In this document: piece by piece, positions 51,025 through 60,040 of the stretch
How the letters are laid out: the number at the start of each line of letters is the position of its first letter
Numbering within the stretch: position 1 is the first letter of the stretch
NCBI GenBank assembly: GCA_016705125.1
Contig: JADIYW010000003.1
Location: 170,679 to 234,678, forward strand
Reading direction: 5' to 3'
Source: Bacteroidota bacterium
GTDB lineage: Bacteria; Bacteroidota; Bacteroidia; Chitinophagales; JADIYW01
DNA: 64,000 nt
Program-made: the position numbers and the translations under genes
Notes under the pieces: model-generated
What the model was told of the DNA's origin: nothing
Databases searched by the model: none
Seen by the model: only the letters and a program-made list of their open reading frames with translations

Positions 51025-51651
51025 ATGGGCCTATTTGGATTATTAAATGAAGAGCAAGACAAATTTATTCCTCAATTAATTGCACAAGCAAAAAAAACGA
51101 ACGATTTAATAATTATTCTAGAAAAATTTGTGAATGGGAATATAGAGGTAGAATCTGAAAAGACAGATCTTTTATTGACAGAAATAAAGGAAATAAGAAG
51201 CGTTCTAATTGATGATCTACACAATACATTTATTACCCCAATTGATAGGGAAGACATCTACAACATTTCTAATGCCTTATTTGACATGGTTGACTATGGC
51301 ATAACCACCATAGAAGAAATGAATATTTTAAAAGTAAAACCTGACGAATTTATAAAAGAAATGATTTCATTAGTTCAACGGCAAATGGAAGAATTAAACG
51401 CTGTAATGCAAAGACTTAGCAAAAACCCTAGAATAGCGGGTGACCATGTAATGGAAGCTAAAAGACTAGAAAAAAAAGTAGAAAAAATTTATAGAAACGC
51501 TATAAAAGCGCTTTTTGAAGGAAATATAGATTTATCCAATTTATCAATGATTTTTTATAAAAGAGAAGTATATCGGCACATCTCCAACATGGCAGACAAG
51601 GCTGAAATTGCTGCTAATATATTCGGTATGGTAGTGATGAAATTGTCTTAA
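51025..51651 (+). CDS. DUF47 / PhoU-like partner of the phosphate transporter
   Basis: A 208-residue all-helical cytosolic protein of the DUF47 (YkaA/TIGR00153-like) family, a relative of PhoU. Typical stretches are TFITPIDREDIYNISNALFD and IYRNAIKALFEGNIDL. It probably regulates the PiT transporter encoded 3 bp upstream. The two-gene PiT-DUF47 arrangement is common in bacteria and supports the call; kup follows 34 bp later and may share the transcript. Confidence 0.92.
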   Translation: MGLFGLLNEEQDKFIPQLIAQAKKTNDLIIILEKFVNGNIEVESEKTDLLLTEIKEIRSVLIDDLHNTFITPIDREDIYNISNALFDMVDYGITTIEEMNILKVKPDEFIKEMISLVQRQMEELNAVMQRLSKNPRIAGDHVMEAKRLEKKVEKIYRNAIKALFEGNIDLSNLSMIFYKREVYRHISNMADKAEIAANIFGMVVMKLS

Positions 51652-51685
51652 TATCTTTTAACATTTTTTATTTCAATCTAATTTT

Positions 51686-53647
51686 TTGGAGAAGCAACTT
51701 ACAAATAATAAAAAGCTAAGTGCAAGTGGTTTACTAATTATTTTAGGTATTATCTTTGGTGATATTGGCACCTCTCCTTTGTATGTTATTAAAGCAATTG
51801 TTGGTAATCAACCAATCAACAGAGAACTCATTTTGGGAGCACTTTCCTGTATCTTTTGGACATTAATTATCATCACCACTTTTAAATATATCATTCTGGC
51901 TTTAAAAGCAGATAATAATGGTGAAGGTGGAATTTTTTCTTTATACGCATTGGTGAAAAAACATCCTGCAAAATGGCCTTTAATAGCAGCATTAATTGGT
52001 TGTTCGGCATTATTGGCAGATGGCTTTATTACCCCACCAATATCTATTTCATCTGCCATTGAAGGTTTAAATATTATTTATCCAAAATTACCAACCATTC
52101 CAATTGTACTTACTATTTTATTTCTCTTATTTATTTTTCAACAATTTGGAACTAGTATAATTGGAAAAACTTTTGGACCTATAATGTTTTTATGGTTTAC
52201 TGTGATTGGCATTTTAGGTCTTATAAAAGTAATTGAATATCCATTTATTTTTTCTGCGCTCAATCCATATTATGCTTTTCAATTACTGTTTAATCATCCA
52301 GGAGGTTTCTGGATTTTGGGAGCTGTTTTCTTGTGTACTACAGGTGCTGAAGCATTATATGCAGACTTAGGACATTGCGGCAAAAAAAATATTCAATTAA
52401 GTTGGATTTATGTTTTTTGTTGTTTGATATTAAACTATATGGGACAATCAATCTGGTGTTTACAACACGATGGACAATTACTAAATGATGTAAGTCCTTT
52501 TTACGCATTAATTCCGTCTGCTTATTTAACATACTTTATTTTGTTGGCAACTGCGGCTACCATCATTGCCAGCCAAGCATTAATTAGTGGTTGTTTTACT
52601 TTAATTAGCGAAGCCATTAAACAACGTTTATGGATTAACTTAAAGGTTAATTATCCAGCAGACTCTAAAGGGCAAGTGTATATTCCCGCCATCAATTGGG
52701 TATTGTTTATTGGTTGTATCCTAATCATCATTATCTTTAAAAAATCTGCTAATATGGAAGCAGCTTATGGTTTAACCATAACGATTGACATGATAATGAC
52801 ATCTGCCTTATTGTTGTTATTTTTTAAGAAACGAAACTGGCCTGTATTTTTGCTAATAATTTTGGGAATTATTTTTTTCTCGATAGAATTTACATTCTTA
52901 TTATCGAACCTAAAAAAATTCTTTTATGGTGGATGGTTTACCTTTTTTATTGCATCCATTACTTTTTCGATTCTTTATCTTTTACACAAAGCAAGAACAA
53001 TAAGAGACACTTACAATAATATGGTTTCATTAGATGATTATGTGCCGATGTTTGAATCTATAATGAAAGATGAAACCATACCAAAGACAGCCACCAATTT
53101 GGTGTTTATGTCTAAAAAATCAAAGCGTACTTCTTCTGTAGATTCAAATCTTATCTATTCTATCTTTCAGCAAAATCCGAAAAGAGCCGATGTATATTGG
53201 TTTATTCATGTTGACACACTGGACTATCCGCATGAACATGAAAAAAGCTATTCTGTAAAAACCATAATACCTAATAAAGTGTTTTTTGTAAGATTAGAAT
53301 TTGGTTTTAAGGTAAAACATAAGATACAGCGATTGTTTCATAAAGCAGTAGAGCAAATGGTAGAAAGTGATGAAGTTGATTTATTGAGCAGATATCCATC
53401 AATGCGTGAACATAATATTAAAGCAGATTTCAAATTTATTTTTATTAAACCAAAACTTTCTGAAGACAATGATTTAAGACCAAAAAATTTGTTGGCCATG
53501 AAAGTGTATGAAGCTCTTGCTAGTATTAGCTATAAGCCATATAAAGAATTTGGTTTAGATGATGTGAATATTGAAGAAGAATACGTGCCATTGAAGATAC
53601 ATTTATCTGAGGAATTAATCATACATCGCAAAGAACATATAGATTAA
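51686..53647 (+). CDS. kup: Kup-family potassium uptake protein
   Basis: A 653-residue low-affinity K+/H+ symporter. The first helix has ILGIIFGDIGTSPLYVIKAI, a hallmark of Kup. ADNNGEGGIFSLYALVK (~74-90) and the segment TGAEALYADLGHCGKKNIQL are also diagnostic. About twelve transmembrane helices end near residue 440, followed by a ~200-residue cytosolic C-terminal domain. The frame opens only at TTG 51686 (MEKQLTNNKKLSASG); no ATG precedes the first helix, so TTG is the likely start. Confidence 0.95.
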   Translation: MEKQLTNNKKLSASGLLIILGIIFGDIGTSPLYVIKAIVGNQPINRELILGALSCIFWTLIIITTFKYIILALKADNNGEGGIFSLYALVKKHPAKWPLIAALIGCSALLADGFITPPISISSAIEGLNIIYPKLPTIPIVLTILFLLFIFQQFGTSIIGKTFGPIMFLWFTVIGILGLIKVIEYPFIFSALNPYYAFQLLFNHPGGFWILGAVFLCTTGAEALYADLGHCGKKNIQLSWIYVFCCLILNYMGQSIWCLQHDGQLLNDVSPFYALIPSAYLTYFILLATAATIIASQALISGCFTLISEAIKQRLWINLKVNYPADSKGQVYIPAINWVLFIGCILIIIIFKKSANMEAAYGLTITIDMIMTSALLLLFFKKRNWPVFLLIILGIIFFSIEFTFLLSNLKKFFYGGWFTFFIASITFSILYLLHKARTIRDTYNNMVSLDDYVPMFESIMKDETIPKTATNLVFMSKKSKRTSSVDSNLIYSIFQQNPKRADVYWFIHVDTLDYPHEHEKSYSVKTIIPNKVFFVRLEFGFKVKHKIQRLFHKAVEQMVESDEVDLLSRYPSMREHNIKADFKFIFIKPKLSEDNDLRPKNLLAMKVYEALASISYKPYKEFGLDDVNIEEEYVPLKIHLSEELIIHRKEHID

Positions 53648-53770
53648 ACCCTAATTCCTCCAACAAATTCCCAATAGATATTTTCTTTTTTTGATCATGG
53701 TTCTGATGTTTTAATTTTGGGTCAATATGCCAATTCTAATTAATTTTATCGTGTTTAATTTATAAGATAA

Positions 53771-53929
53771 TTAATACTTTATTTTATCATACAATTTTAA
53801 CATGGATTTTAGTAAATCATTTGGAGAAGTTAAAATTTGGTAATGATTTTGACCAAACATTTGAGGCAAATAATATTTTACCTTAGCTTCAATTGCCAAG
53901 CCATAAGAATCAATATTTTGGCCATCCAT
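53771..53929 (-). CDS. Small hypothetical protein downstream of leuS (52 aa)
   Basis: An open frame from ATG 53929, 9 bp after the leuS stop on the same strand: MDGQNIDSYGLAIEAKVKYY, then LPQMFGQNHYQILTSP and NDLLKSMLKLYDKIKY. It is mixed helical, amphipathic, and free of a signal or membrane segment. No family is recognised. The close spacing and good codon use suggest a real small gene co-transcribed with leuS, but a relic of a larger gene is possible. Confidence 0.5.
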   Translation of the reverse strand: MDGQNIDSYGLAIEAKVKYYLPQMFGQNHYQILTSPNDLLKSMLKLYDKIKY

Positions 53930-53938
53930 ATTTTTTAG

Positions 53939-56722
53939 TTAAATTACAACATTAACAATTCTTCCCTTTACAACGATTACTTTTTTAGGTGCTTTTCCAT
54001 CTAAAATTTTAATGACATTTTCGTTTTCTAACACTATTTTTTCTATTTCATTTTCTGAAAGAGCAGCATCCAAATCTAATTTGGCTCTAACTTTTCCATT
54101 AAAGGAAATTGGGTAATTAATTAAGTTTTCAACCAAAAAGGATTCATTGAAAATTGGCCAATTCCCTTGCTTTAAAATACAAACATCATTGCCTAGTTTT
54201 TCCCATAAAAACTCTGTTGTAAAAGGTGCAAACGGCGCCATTAAAAGCACCAAATCAGAAAGAATATTTTTATCTTGCAATTTAAATTTTGACAAATCAT
54301 TTACGCAAATCATAAAGGCACTTACTGCAGTATTGAACGAAAATCTTTCAATATCCTCTGTTACCTTTTTAATGGTTTTATGCAAAATTTTGTAAGCTTC
54401 GTCATCTCCTTTTGTTGTAGAGAAATGAGCATTTCCATTTTCATCGAAATTGAACAAACGCCACAACTTACCTATAAAACGGCTCACCCCTCCTATTCCT
54501 TGTGTATCCCATGGTTTATGCTGTTCAATTGGACCTAAAAACATTTCAAACATCCTAAAACAATCTGCACCAAACTCATTAATAATATCGTCGGGATTGA
54601 CTACATTATATTTTGATTTGGACATTTTTTCTACCTCATTTTGCAATAAAATAAATTGCCCATTTTCATTTTCTTCCCAATTTACATCCTTTTCTACATC
54701 TATATTTTCAAAGCGATTATCGTTTTTAGATAAGTAAACTAATTTATCCTTAAAAAGTCTATCCTTATTATCTGCCAAATTTATGGGCACATTTAGTCCA
54801 CCAGATATACCTTTTATTTGATTTTCTTTTGTCAATAATGATCTTCCTTGAATCATGCCCTGATTTACCAATTTTTTAAACGGTTCCTCAGTACTTACGA
54901 GTCCTTTGTCGTAAAAAAACTTATGCCAAAAACGGCTATACAAAAGATGTCCTACAGCATGCTCGGTACCGCCAATATATAAATCAACATCTTGCCAATA
55001 TTGTTGTGCCGCCACACTTACAAATTCATTGTCATTTTGGGCATCCATATACCTCAAAAAATACCAACTTGAACCAGCAAATGCAGGCATGGTATCTGTT
55101 TCTCTAGTTTTTCCATCGCCTAATTCATTCACCCATTTTGTAGCGGTTGAAAGTGGCGACTCACCCGAACCAGCAGGCTTATAGCTAATTACTTCAGGCA
55201 ATTCAAGCGGTAAATCTTTTAATTCTAGTAATTTAGGAATTCCATTTTCATAAAAAATCGGAAATGGTTCTCCCCAATATCGTTGTCGACTAAAACCTGC
55301 ATCTCGCATTCTAAAATTCACTTTGCCATATCCAATTTTCTTTATTTCCAATGCCTCAATTAGCTTATTGGTAGCTGCTTTAAATTCTAAACCATCTATA
55401 AAATCAGAATTAATATATTTCCCTTCTTTTGTGGGATTAGCTTCGGTTTCAATCGAAATTTGAGTATCCAAGATTGGAATAATAGGAAGATTAAATTTTT
55501 TAGCGAATAAAAAATCCCGCTGATCTCCTGATGGCACTGCCATAACTGCTCCAGTTCCATAACCTATTAAAACATAATCGGCAATAAAAATTGGAACTTC
55601 AACTCCATTGAATGGATTAATAGCATAAGCACCAAGAAATTGTCCTGTTACATTTTTTACATCCGATTGGCGATCTGTATCGGTACGTGTATTACAATAT
55701 TTTTGGTAGGCTTTTATTTCTTCCTTGTATTCTGATGTAGAAATTAAATCCACCAATTCGTGTTCAGGTGCTATCACCATAAAAGAAACACCAAAAATGG
55801 TATCAATTCTTGTTGTAAAAACTTCAACAAACCCTGAATGGTTTTTTATTTCAAATTTCACCATGGCACCAATTGATTTTCCTATCCAATTGCGTTGCAT
55901 TTCTTTCATCGAATCGCTCCAATCAAGGGTTTCTAATCCTATCAATAATCGCTGAGCATAGGCTGTAATTCTTAGGAACCATTGGCTCATTTTTTTCTTT
56001 TCTACCGGAAATCCGCCCCTTTCAGAAAAACCGTCCTTTACCTCGTCATTTGCCAAAACAGTCCCTAAACCCTCGCACCAATTTACCCACGAATCGGCTT
56101 GATAGGCTAACCGATATTGCATAAGCATATCACTTTTTTCCATTTCCGAAAAAGACGTCCATTCGGGTGCAGTAAATTTATTAGTATTATCGCCACAAGC
56201 TGCCGCAACATTCAAATTTCCTTCCTGCTCAAAAATGGCGATCAATTCCTTTATTTCCTTTGCTTTATCGGCTGTTTTATCATACCAATGTTCGAAGAGT
56301 TGACAAAATATCCATTGCGTCCATTTATAGTAGCTCGCATCGGCGGTAGAAACTTCCCTTTCCCAATCAAAGGAGAAACCTATTTTACTTAATTGTTCTT
56401 TATATCGTTTTATATTATCAACTGTAGTTTTAGCAGGATGCTGCCCAGTTTGAATGGCATATTGTTCGGCAGGCAGTCCGAATGAATCAAACCCCATAGG
56501 ATGTAATACATTAAACCCTTTTAATTTTTTGTAACGCGAAAAAATATCTGAAGCTATATATCCAAGTGGATGCCCAACATGAAGTCCGGCTCCGCTCGGG
56601 TAAGGAAACATATCAAGTACATAAAACTTTGGCTTAGTTGATGGATATTCTACTTTATAAACATTTTCAGCTTTCCATTTCTCTATTGCCTTTTGCTCAA
56701 TTTCCCTAAAATTATAGTCCAT
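53939..56722 (-). CDS. leuS: Leucyl-tRNA synthetase
   Basis: A 927-residue class I aminoacyl-tRNA synthetase that charges tRNA-Leu. HIGH-type motif: PYPSGAGLHVGHPLGYIASD (~42-61). KMSKS motif: EKMSKSKYNVVNPDDI (~690). The CP1 editing domain (~220-410) includes FTTRIDTIFGVSFMVIAPEH and VMAVPSGDQRD. The anticodon-binding and C-terminal domains complete the protein. Length is on the long side, as is normal for Bacteroidota LeuS. A -7 box lies at 56745-56752, upstream of ATG 56722. Confidence 0.97.
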   Translation of the reverse strand: MDYNFREIEQKAIEKWKAENVYKVEYPSTKPKFYVLDMFPYPSGAGLHVGHPLGYIASDIFSRYKKLKGFNVLHPMGFDSFGLPAEQYAIQTGQHPAKTTVDNIKRYKEQLSKIGFSFDWEREVSTADASYYKWTQWIFCQLFEHWYDKTADKAKEIKELIAIFEQEGNLNVAAACGDNTNKFTAPEWTSFSEMEKSDMLMQYRLAYQADSWVNWCEGLGTVLANDEVKDGFSERGGFPVEKKKMSQWFLRITAYAQRLLIGLETLDWSDSMKEMQRNWIGKSIGAMVKFEIKNHSGFVEVFTTRIDTIFGVSFMVIAPEHELVDLISTSEYKEEIKAYQKYCNTRTDTDRQSDVKNVTGQFLGAYAINPFNGVEVPIFIADYVLIGYGTGAVMAVPSGDQRDFLFAKKFNLPIIPILDTQISIETEANPTKEGKYINSDFIDGLEFKAATNKLIEALEIKKIGYGKVNFRMRDAGFSRQRYWGEPFPIFYENGIPKLLELKDLPLELPEVISYKPAGSGESPLSTATKWVNELGDGKTRETDTMPAFAGSSWYFLRYMDAQNDNEFVSVAAQQYWQDVDLYIGGTEHAVGHLLYSRFWHKFFYDKGLVSTEEPFKKLVNQGMIQGRSLLTKENQIKGISGGLNVPINLADNKDRLFKDKLVYLSKNDNRFENIDVEKDVNWEENENGQFILLQNEVEKMSKSKYNVVNPDDIINEFGADCFRMFEMFLGPIEQHKPWDTQGIGGVSRFIGKLWRLFNFDENGNAHFSTTKGDDEAYKILHKTIKKVTEDIERFSFNTAVSAFMICVNDLSKFKLQDKNILSDLVLLMAPFAPFTTEFLWEKLGNDVCILKQGNWPIFNESFLVENLINYPISFNGKVRAKLDLDAALSENEIEKIVLENENVIKILDGKAPKKVIVVKGRIVNVVI

Positions 56723-56744
56723 TATTTACTTTTTTTATATCTTG

Positions 56745-56752
56745 CAAAGCTA
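56745..56752 (-). promoter_or_regulatory. -7 promoter box of leuS
   Basis: The minus strand reads TAGCTTTG (TAnnTTTG). Predicted +1 at 56740, leader about 18 nt. Confidence 0.55.
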
Positions 56753-56837
56753 AGTATATAAAGTGGTAAGACGACACGTCGTTTTTTAAGAAAAAATGAA
56801 CCTTTTACTTTTTACATGTTTTTACAAATTAAGCCAT

Positions 56838-56845
56838 TAAATTTG
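56838..56845 (+). promoter_or_regulatory. -7 promoter box implying a leaderless ubiA mRNA
   Basis: TAAATTTG (TAnnTTTG). Five bases past the G is 56850, the A of the ubiA start codon. Confidence 0.6.
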
Positions 56846-56849
56846 TGGA

Positions 56850-57704
56850 ATGAAGAAGTTTTTCTCATTGGTTAAATTTAGCCATACCATTTTTGCCTTA
56901 CCATTTGCTATTATTGGTTTTTTCTTGGCAGTAAAGGTTCATGGATACAATTTTGAATTGAAATTATTGGGGTTGGTCATCATTTGTATGGTTAGCGCAA
57001 GAAATGCTGCGATGGGATTCAATCGTTATATTGATAGCAATTTTGACAAAAAAAATCCAAGAACGGCCATTAGAGAAATCCCTTCAGGTGTTATAAGTAA
57101 AAAGCAAGCTTTATTGTTTATCATTTTTAATTGCTTCATATTCGTTATTGCTACTTATTTCATAAACCAACTTTGTTTCTTTTTGTCGCCAGTTGCTTTA
57201 ATGGTTATTTTGGGATATAGTTATACTAAACGATTTACCGCTTTATGTCATTTAGTATTAGGGCTTGGATTAGGACTTGCTCCCTTAGGTGCCTATTTAT
57301 CTGTAAGTGGTAAATTTCATCCACTTGCCATTTTATTTTCTGTTGTCGTTTTAACTTGGGTAAGTGGTTTTGATATTATTTATGCCTTACAAGATACTGA
57401 ATTTGATGAAGAAAACGATTTACATTCCATTCCGTCTACATTTGGAAAAAATAAAGCACTAAGAATATCAAGTGTTTTGCATGTTCTTTCTGTTATTACG
57501 GTTATCAATATTGGCATTTTTGGTCATTTTGGCACCTTATATTGGGCTGGAACCTTTGTATTTTGTTCATTATTGTTTTACCAACACACATTGGTAAAAG
57601 CCGACGATTTGTCAAAAGTAAATATGGCTTTTTTTACTACAAATGGGTTTGCAAGTATTATATTTGCTATTTTTTTTCTCTTAGATATTTTTTTGAATGG
57701 GTAA
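56850..57704 (+). CDS. UbiA-family prenyltransferase (menaquinone-type)
   Basis: A 284-residue membrane prenyltransferase with about eight or nine helices. The two Asp-rich Mg-diphosphate motifs are NRYIDSNFDKKNPRTA (N-x3-D-x3-D, ~68) and DIIYALQDTEFDEENDL (~175). In Bacteroidota this type usually prenylates a menaquinone precursor (as UbiA or MqnP); I cannot tell the pathway. It overlaps yqgF by 8 bp, so ubiA-yqgF-def form an operon. The mRNA appears leaderless. Confidence 0.92.
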   Translation: MKKFFSLVKFSHTIFALPFAIIGFFLAVKVHGYNFELKLLGLVIICMVSARNAAMGFNRYIDSNFDKKNPRTAIREIPSGVISKKQALLFIIFNCFIFVIATYFINQLCFFLSPVALMVILGYSYTKRFTALCHLVLGLGLGLAPLGAYLSVSGKFHPLAILFSVVVLTWVSGFDIIYALQDTEFDEENDLHSIPSTFGKNKALRISSVLHVLSVITVINIGIFGHFGTLYWAGTFVFCSLLFYQHTLVKADDLSKVNMAFFTTNGFASIIFAIFFLLDIFLNG

Positions 57705-58107
57705 ATTAATTGCAATTGATTATGGTACAAAACGGGTTGGATTAGCCATTTCTGATGATTTGCAAATTTTCGCATTTGGTTTAACTACTGTTGACACTTT
57801 TAAATTGCATGACTATCTTGCTATTTTAATTGAAAAGGAAAAAATTGAAGGAATAGTATTTGGCGACCCAAAAACCCTTAAAAATGAGCCACAAAAAGTA
57901 AAAATAGAAATAGAAAAATTCAAAAAGGCACTTTCAAAAAACTATCCATTAATTCCATTTTATGATATGGATGAAAGATTTACTAGCAAAATGGCCGCAA
58001 AAACCTTATTTGATAGTGGTTTGAAAAAGAAAGAAAGACAAAACAAAGCACTATTAGATGAAGTAAGTGCAACTATAATTTTACAATCATTTTTGGCATT
58101 AAAATAA
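57697..58107 (+). CDS. ruvX: YqgF/RuvX-family RNase H-like nuclease (putative Holliday junction resolvase)
   Basis: A 136-residue RNase H-like protein. The first acidic block is IAIDYGTKRVGLAISDD (~4-20), IEGIVFGDPKTL follows, and MDERFTSKMAAKTLF and LDEVSATIILQSFL complete the active site. YqgF is involved in maturation of 16S rRNA in E. coli, although it was named a Holliday junction resolvase. Length is near the family's usual 135-140. It overlaps ubiA by 8 bp and ends 4 bp before def. Confidence 0.93.
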   Translation: MGKLIAIDYGTKRVGLAISDDLQIFAFGLTTVDTFKLHDYLAILIEKEKIEGIVFGDPKTLKNEPQKVKIEIEKFKKALSKNYPLIPFYDMDERFTSKMAAKTLFDSGLKKKERQNKALLDEVSATIILQSFLALK

Positions 58108-58111
58108 ATTT

Positions 58112-58675
58112 ATGATACTTCCAATTATTGCATATGGCGATCCAATTTTAAAGAAAAGAGGAATAGAAATAGATAATTCTTTCGATGGCTTATCGACCTT
58201 AATTGAAAATATGTGGCAAACAATGTACAAGGCAAGTGGCATTGGTTTGGCTGCACCACAAATAAATCAGTCTATCCGATTATTTATTGTAGATACCATT
58301 CAAACGGAAGATGAGAAAAAAAAGAAAGGATTTAAAGGCATAAAATTAGTTTTTATAAATCCCGAAATAATCGAAGAAACGGGAGAACATTGGAAATTTG
58401 AAGAAGGTTGTTTAAGCATACCAGGCGTAAGAGAAGATGTTGAGCGCCAATCGATGGTAAAAATTCGTTTTCTTGACGAAGGATTTAATGAATGTGAAGC
58501 AACATTCGATGGGTTAAATGCTAGGGTTATACAACACGAATATGACCATATAGATGGCATTTTATTTACCGACCATCTTAAACCTTTAAAAAAGAAACTA
58601 ATTCAAAAAAAGCTAAACAATATAACAATAGGCAAAGTGGATGTGGATTACAAAATGAAATTTCCAAAAAAATAA
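58112..58675 (+). CDS. def: Peptide deformylase
   Basis: A 187-residue metal enzyme that removes the formyl group from nascent proteins. Motif 1 GIGLAAPQIN (~47-56), motif 2 EGCLSIPG with the metal-binding Cys (~98-105), and motif 3 QHEYDHIDG with two His ligands and the catalytic Glu (~143-151) are all intact. It closes the ubiA-yqgF-def run; a strong hairpin follows at 58684-58713. Confidence 0.96.
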   Translation: MILPIIAYGDPILKKRGIEIDNSFDGLSTLIENMWQTMYKASGIGLAAPQINQSIRLFIVDTIQTEDEKKKKGFKGIKLVFINPEIIEETGEHWKFEEGCLSIPGVREDVERQSMVKIRFLDEGFNECEATFDGLNARVIQHEYDHIDGILFTDHLKPLKKKLIQKKLNNITIGKVDVDYKMKFPKK

Positions 58676-58683
58676 TTTGCAGC

Positions 58684-58713
58684 AAAGGAACTTTTTTGAT
58701 AAAAAATTCCTTT
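58684..58713 (+). terminator. Intrinsic-type hairpin after def
   Basis: AAAGGAA-C-TTTTTT, then GAT, then AAAAAA-TTCCTTT (58684-58713): a long stem with one bulged C and a 3-nt loop. A T-run of only 4 follows, so it may be a partial or attenuating terminator before the small gene at 58743. Confidence 0.65.
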
Positions 58714-58742
58714 TCCATATAAATTAAAATAAATTAAAATAA

Positions 58743-58907
58743 ATGTCTATTTGGAGAGTTATATTGAGTATTATTTTCCCACCTTTAGCAGTTGTGGATA
58801 AAGGTTTGGGTTCATTTATTATAGTGTTTTTGCTTACTCTTTGTGCTTGGGTGCCTGGGGTAATTGGTGCACTAATTATTTGTAATAAAAAGGAAATCGC
58901 TGTTTAA
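58743..58907 (+). CDS. YqaE/Pmp3-family small membrane protein (54 aa)
   Basis: A 54-residue protein from ATG 58743: MSIWRVILSIIFPPLAVVDK, then GLGSFIIVFLLTLCAWVPG and VIGALIICNKKEIAV. Two transmembrane helices joined by a short loop, with IFPPLAV and the C-terminal WVPGVIGAL of the Pmp3/YqaE (UPF0057) family, which are stress-induced membrane proteins influencing membrane potential. The tandem AATTAAAATAAATTAAAAT just upstream is AT-rich leader; the gene is short but clearly coding. Confidence 0.88.
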   Translation: MSIWRVILSIIFPPLAVVDKGLGSFIIVFLLTLCAWVPGVIGALIICNKKEIAV

Positions 58908-58922
58908 TCCTTAATTTTAAGG

Positions 58923-59888
58923 TTAGTAAAATGCCCCTCTTTTAAGGTAGTTTATAACATAATCTTCGATACCACTTTCAAGTGTTGTGAATGATTTCTT
59001 ATATCCAATTTTACGCAATTTAGAAATATTTGCTTCTGTATAATATTGATATTTATCTTTTAAGTTATCAGGCATTTCGATATATTTTATGTTTACTGGC
59101 ATTTCAAGTGCCTTAAAAACTGCCTCACCTAATTGATTGAAGCTGCTTGAAATGCCAGTTCCAATATTTATTATACCGCTATTCTCTTTAGTTTTATAAA
59201 GCCATAAGCAAATATCTAAAATGTCTTTTATGTAAATAAAATCTCTTAGTTGATTACCATCTGAAAATCCATCTTTATAAGATTTAAACAAACTTAATTG
59301 TCCAAACTGCATAATCTGATTATAGGCATGAAAAACCATTGAAGCCATTTTTCCTTTATGGTATTCATTTGGTCCATAAACATTAAAAAATTTCAAACCT
59401 GTCCAAAATGGCGGTTTTTGTTTTTCACCTAAAGCCCATAAGTCAAAATTATGTTTCGATGCTCCATAAGGATTCAAAGGCCTTAAAATTAATAGTTGGG
59501 ATTCATCGTCATTAAATCCATTGGAACCATCACCATACGTTGCAGCCGAACTTGCATAAATAAAAGGTATTTTCTTTTCAACACATGATTTCCAAATTGA
59601 TTTTGAATAATCGAGATTCCATTTATTAAAAAGACATACATCCATTATTGTGGTATCAGAAATTGCCCCAAAATGAAAAATCATTTCGATTTCTTCAGTA
59701 TTACTTCTAAGCCATTCTAAAAAATCCGTTTTATCAATCTGTGCTTTATACCTTTTAAAAACAATATTTTGTTGCTTTTGGGGAATTGAAAAATCATCCA
59801 CAATTATTATATCATTAAACCCTTCCCGATTTAGTTTTTCTAATAAACAGCTTCCTATAAAACCACTTGCTCCCGTAATAACAATCAT
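58923..59888 (-). CDS. hldD: ADP-L-glycero-D-manno-heptose 6-epimerase-like NAD-dependent epimerase
   Basis: A 321-residue short-chain (extended) epimerase. The nucleotide motif is ITGASGFIGS (~3-12), and the Tyr-x3-Lys catalytic pair is NPYGASKHNFD. The block FNVYGPNEYHKGKMASMVFH is typical of HldD/RfaD, which converts ADP-D-glycero-heptose for lipopolysaccharide core. The ATG at 59888 is chosen: the frame's upstream extension (to 59963) is hydrophobic and not conserved. Other NDP-sugar epimerase substrates cannot be excluded, but the motif fits HldD best. Confidence 0.88.
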   Translation of the reverse strand: MIVITGASGFIGSCLLEKLNREGFNDIIIVDDFSIPQKQQNIVFKRYKAQIDKTDFLEWLRSNTEEIEMIFHFGAISDTTIMDVCLFNKWNLDYSKSIWKSCVEKKIPFIYASSAATYGDGSNGFNDDESQLLILRPLNPYGASKHNFDLWALGEKQKPPFWTGLKFFNVYGPNEYHKGKMASMVFHAYNQIMQFGQLSLFKSYKDGFSDGNQLRDFIYIKDILDICLWLYKTKENSGIINIGTGISSSFNQLGEAVFKALEMPVNIKYIEMPDNLKDKYQYYTEANISKLRKIGYKKSFTTLESGIEDYVINYLKRGAFY

Positions 59889-59903
59889 GAAAAAAAGTTT
59901 TTG

Positions 59904-59911
59904 CAAAAGTA
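59904..59911 (-). promoter_or_regulatory. -7 promoter box of the epimerase gene
   Basis: The minus strand reads TACTTTTG (TAnnTTTG). Predicted +1 at 59899, which supports ATG 59888 over 59963. Confidence 0.5.
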
Positions 59912-60003
59912 GGATAAAAAAACACCAATAGAGGTAGCGTCGCAATATTTTGCGACACTTCATTCGACCATATTCAAAACTATTAACAATTTATTCATTT
60001 TAA

Positions 60004-60023
60004 TTAATCAATCGTTTGATTAA
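60004..60023. promoter_or_regulatory. Operator-like palindrome of the TetR-efflux operon
   Basis: TTAATCAA-TCGT-TTGATTAA, a perfect inverted repeat with 8-bp arms. It overlaps the first bases of the -7 box (60021-60028) and lies at about -10 to -29, where a TetR repressor would occlude the promoter. It is the expected target of the TetR at 60041. Confidence 0.75.
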
Positions 60024-60028
60024 ATTTG
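60021..60028 (+). promoter_or_regulatory. -7 promoter box of the TetR-efflux operon; decides the TetR start
   Basis: TAAATTTG (TAnnTTTG). Predicted +1 at 60033, leader about 8 nt. The TTG at 60026 is inside the box, so the start is ATG 60041. Confidence 0.6.
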
Positions 60029-60040
60029 TGTCGATTTAAA

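Noticed and set aside
56771..56787. Terminator between leuS and ubiA
   Set aside because: ACGACACGTCGT followed by T6 has at most a 4-bp stem with a tight loop, and it lies between divergent promoters, where termination is not expected.
59889..59963. Hydrophobic N-terminal extension of the hldD-like gene
   Set aside because: The Rossmann motif begins right after ATG 59888, and the extension runs upstream of the -7 box at 59904-59911.
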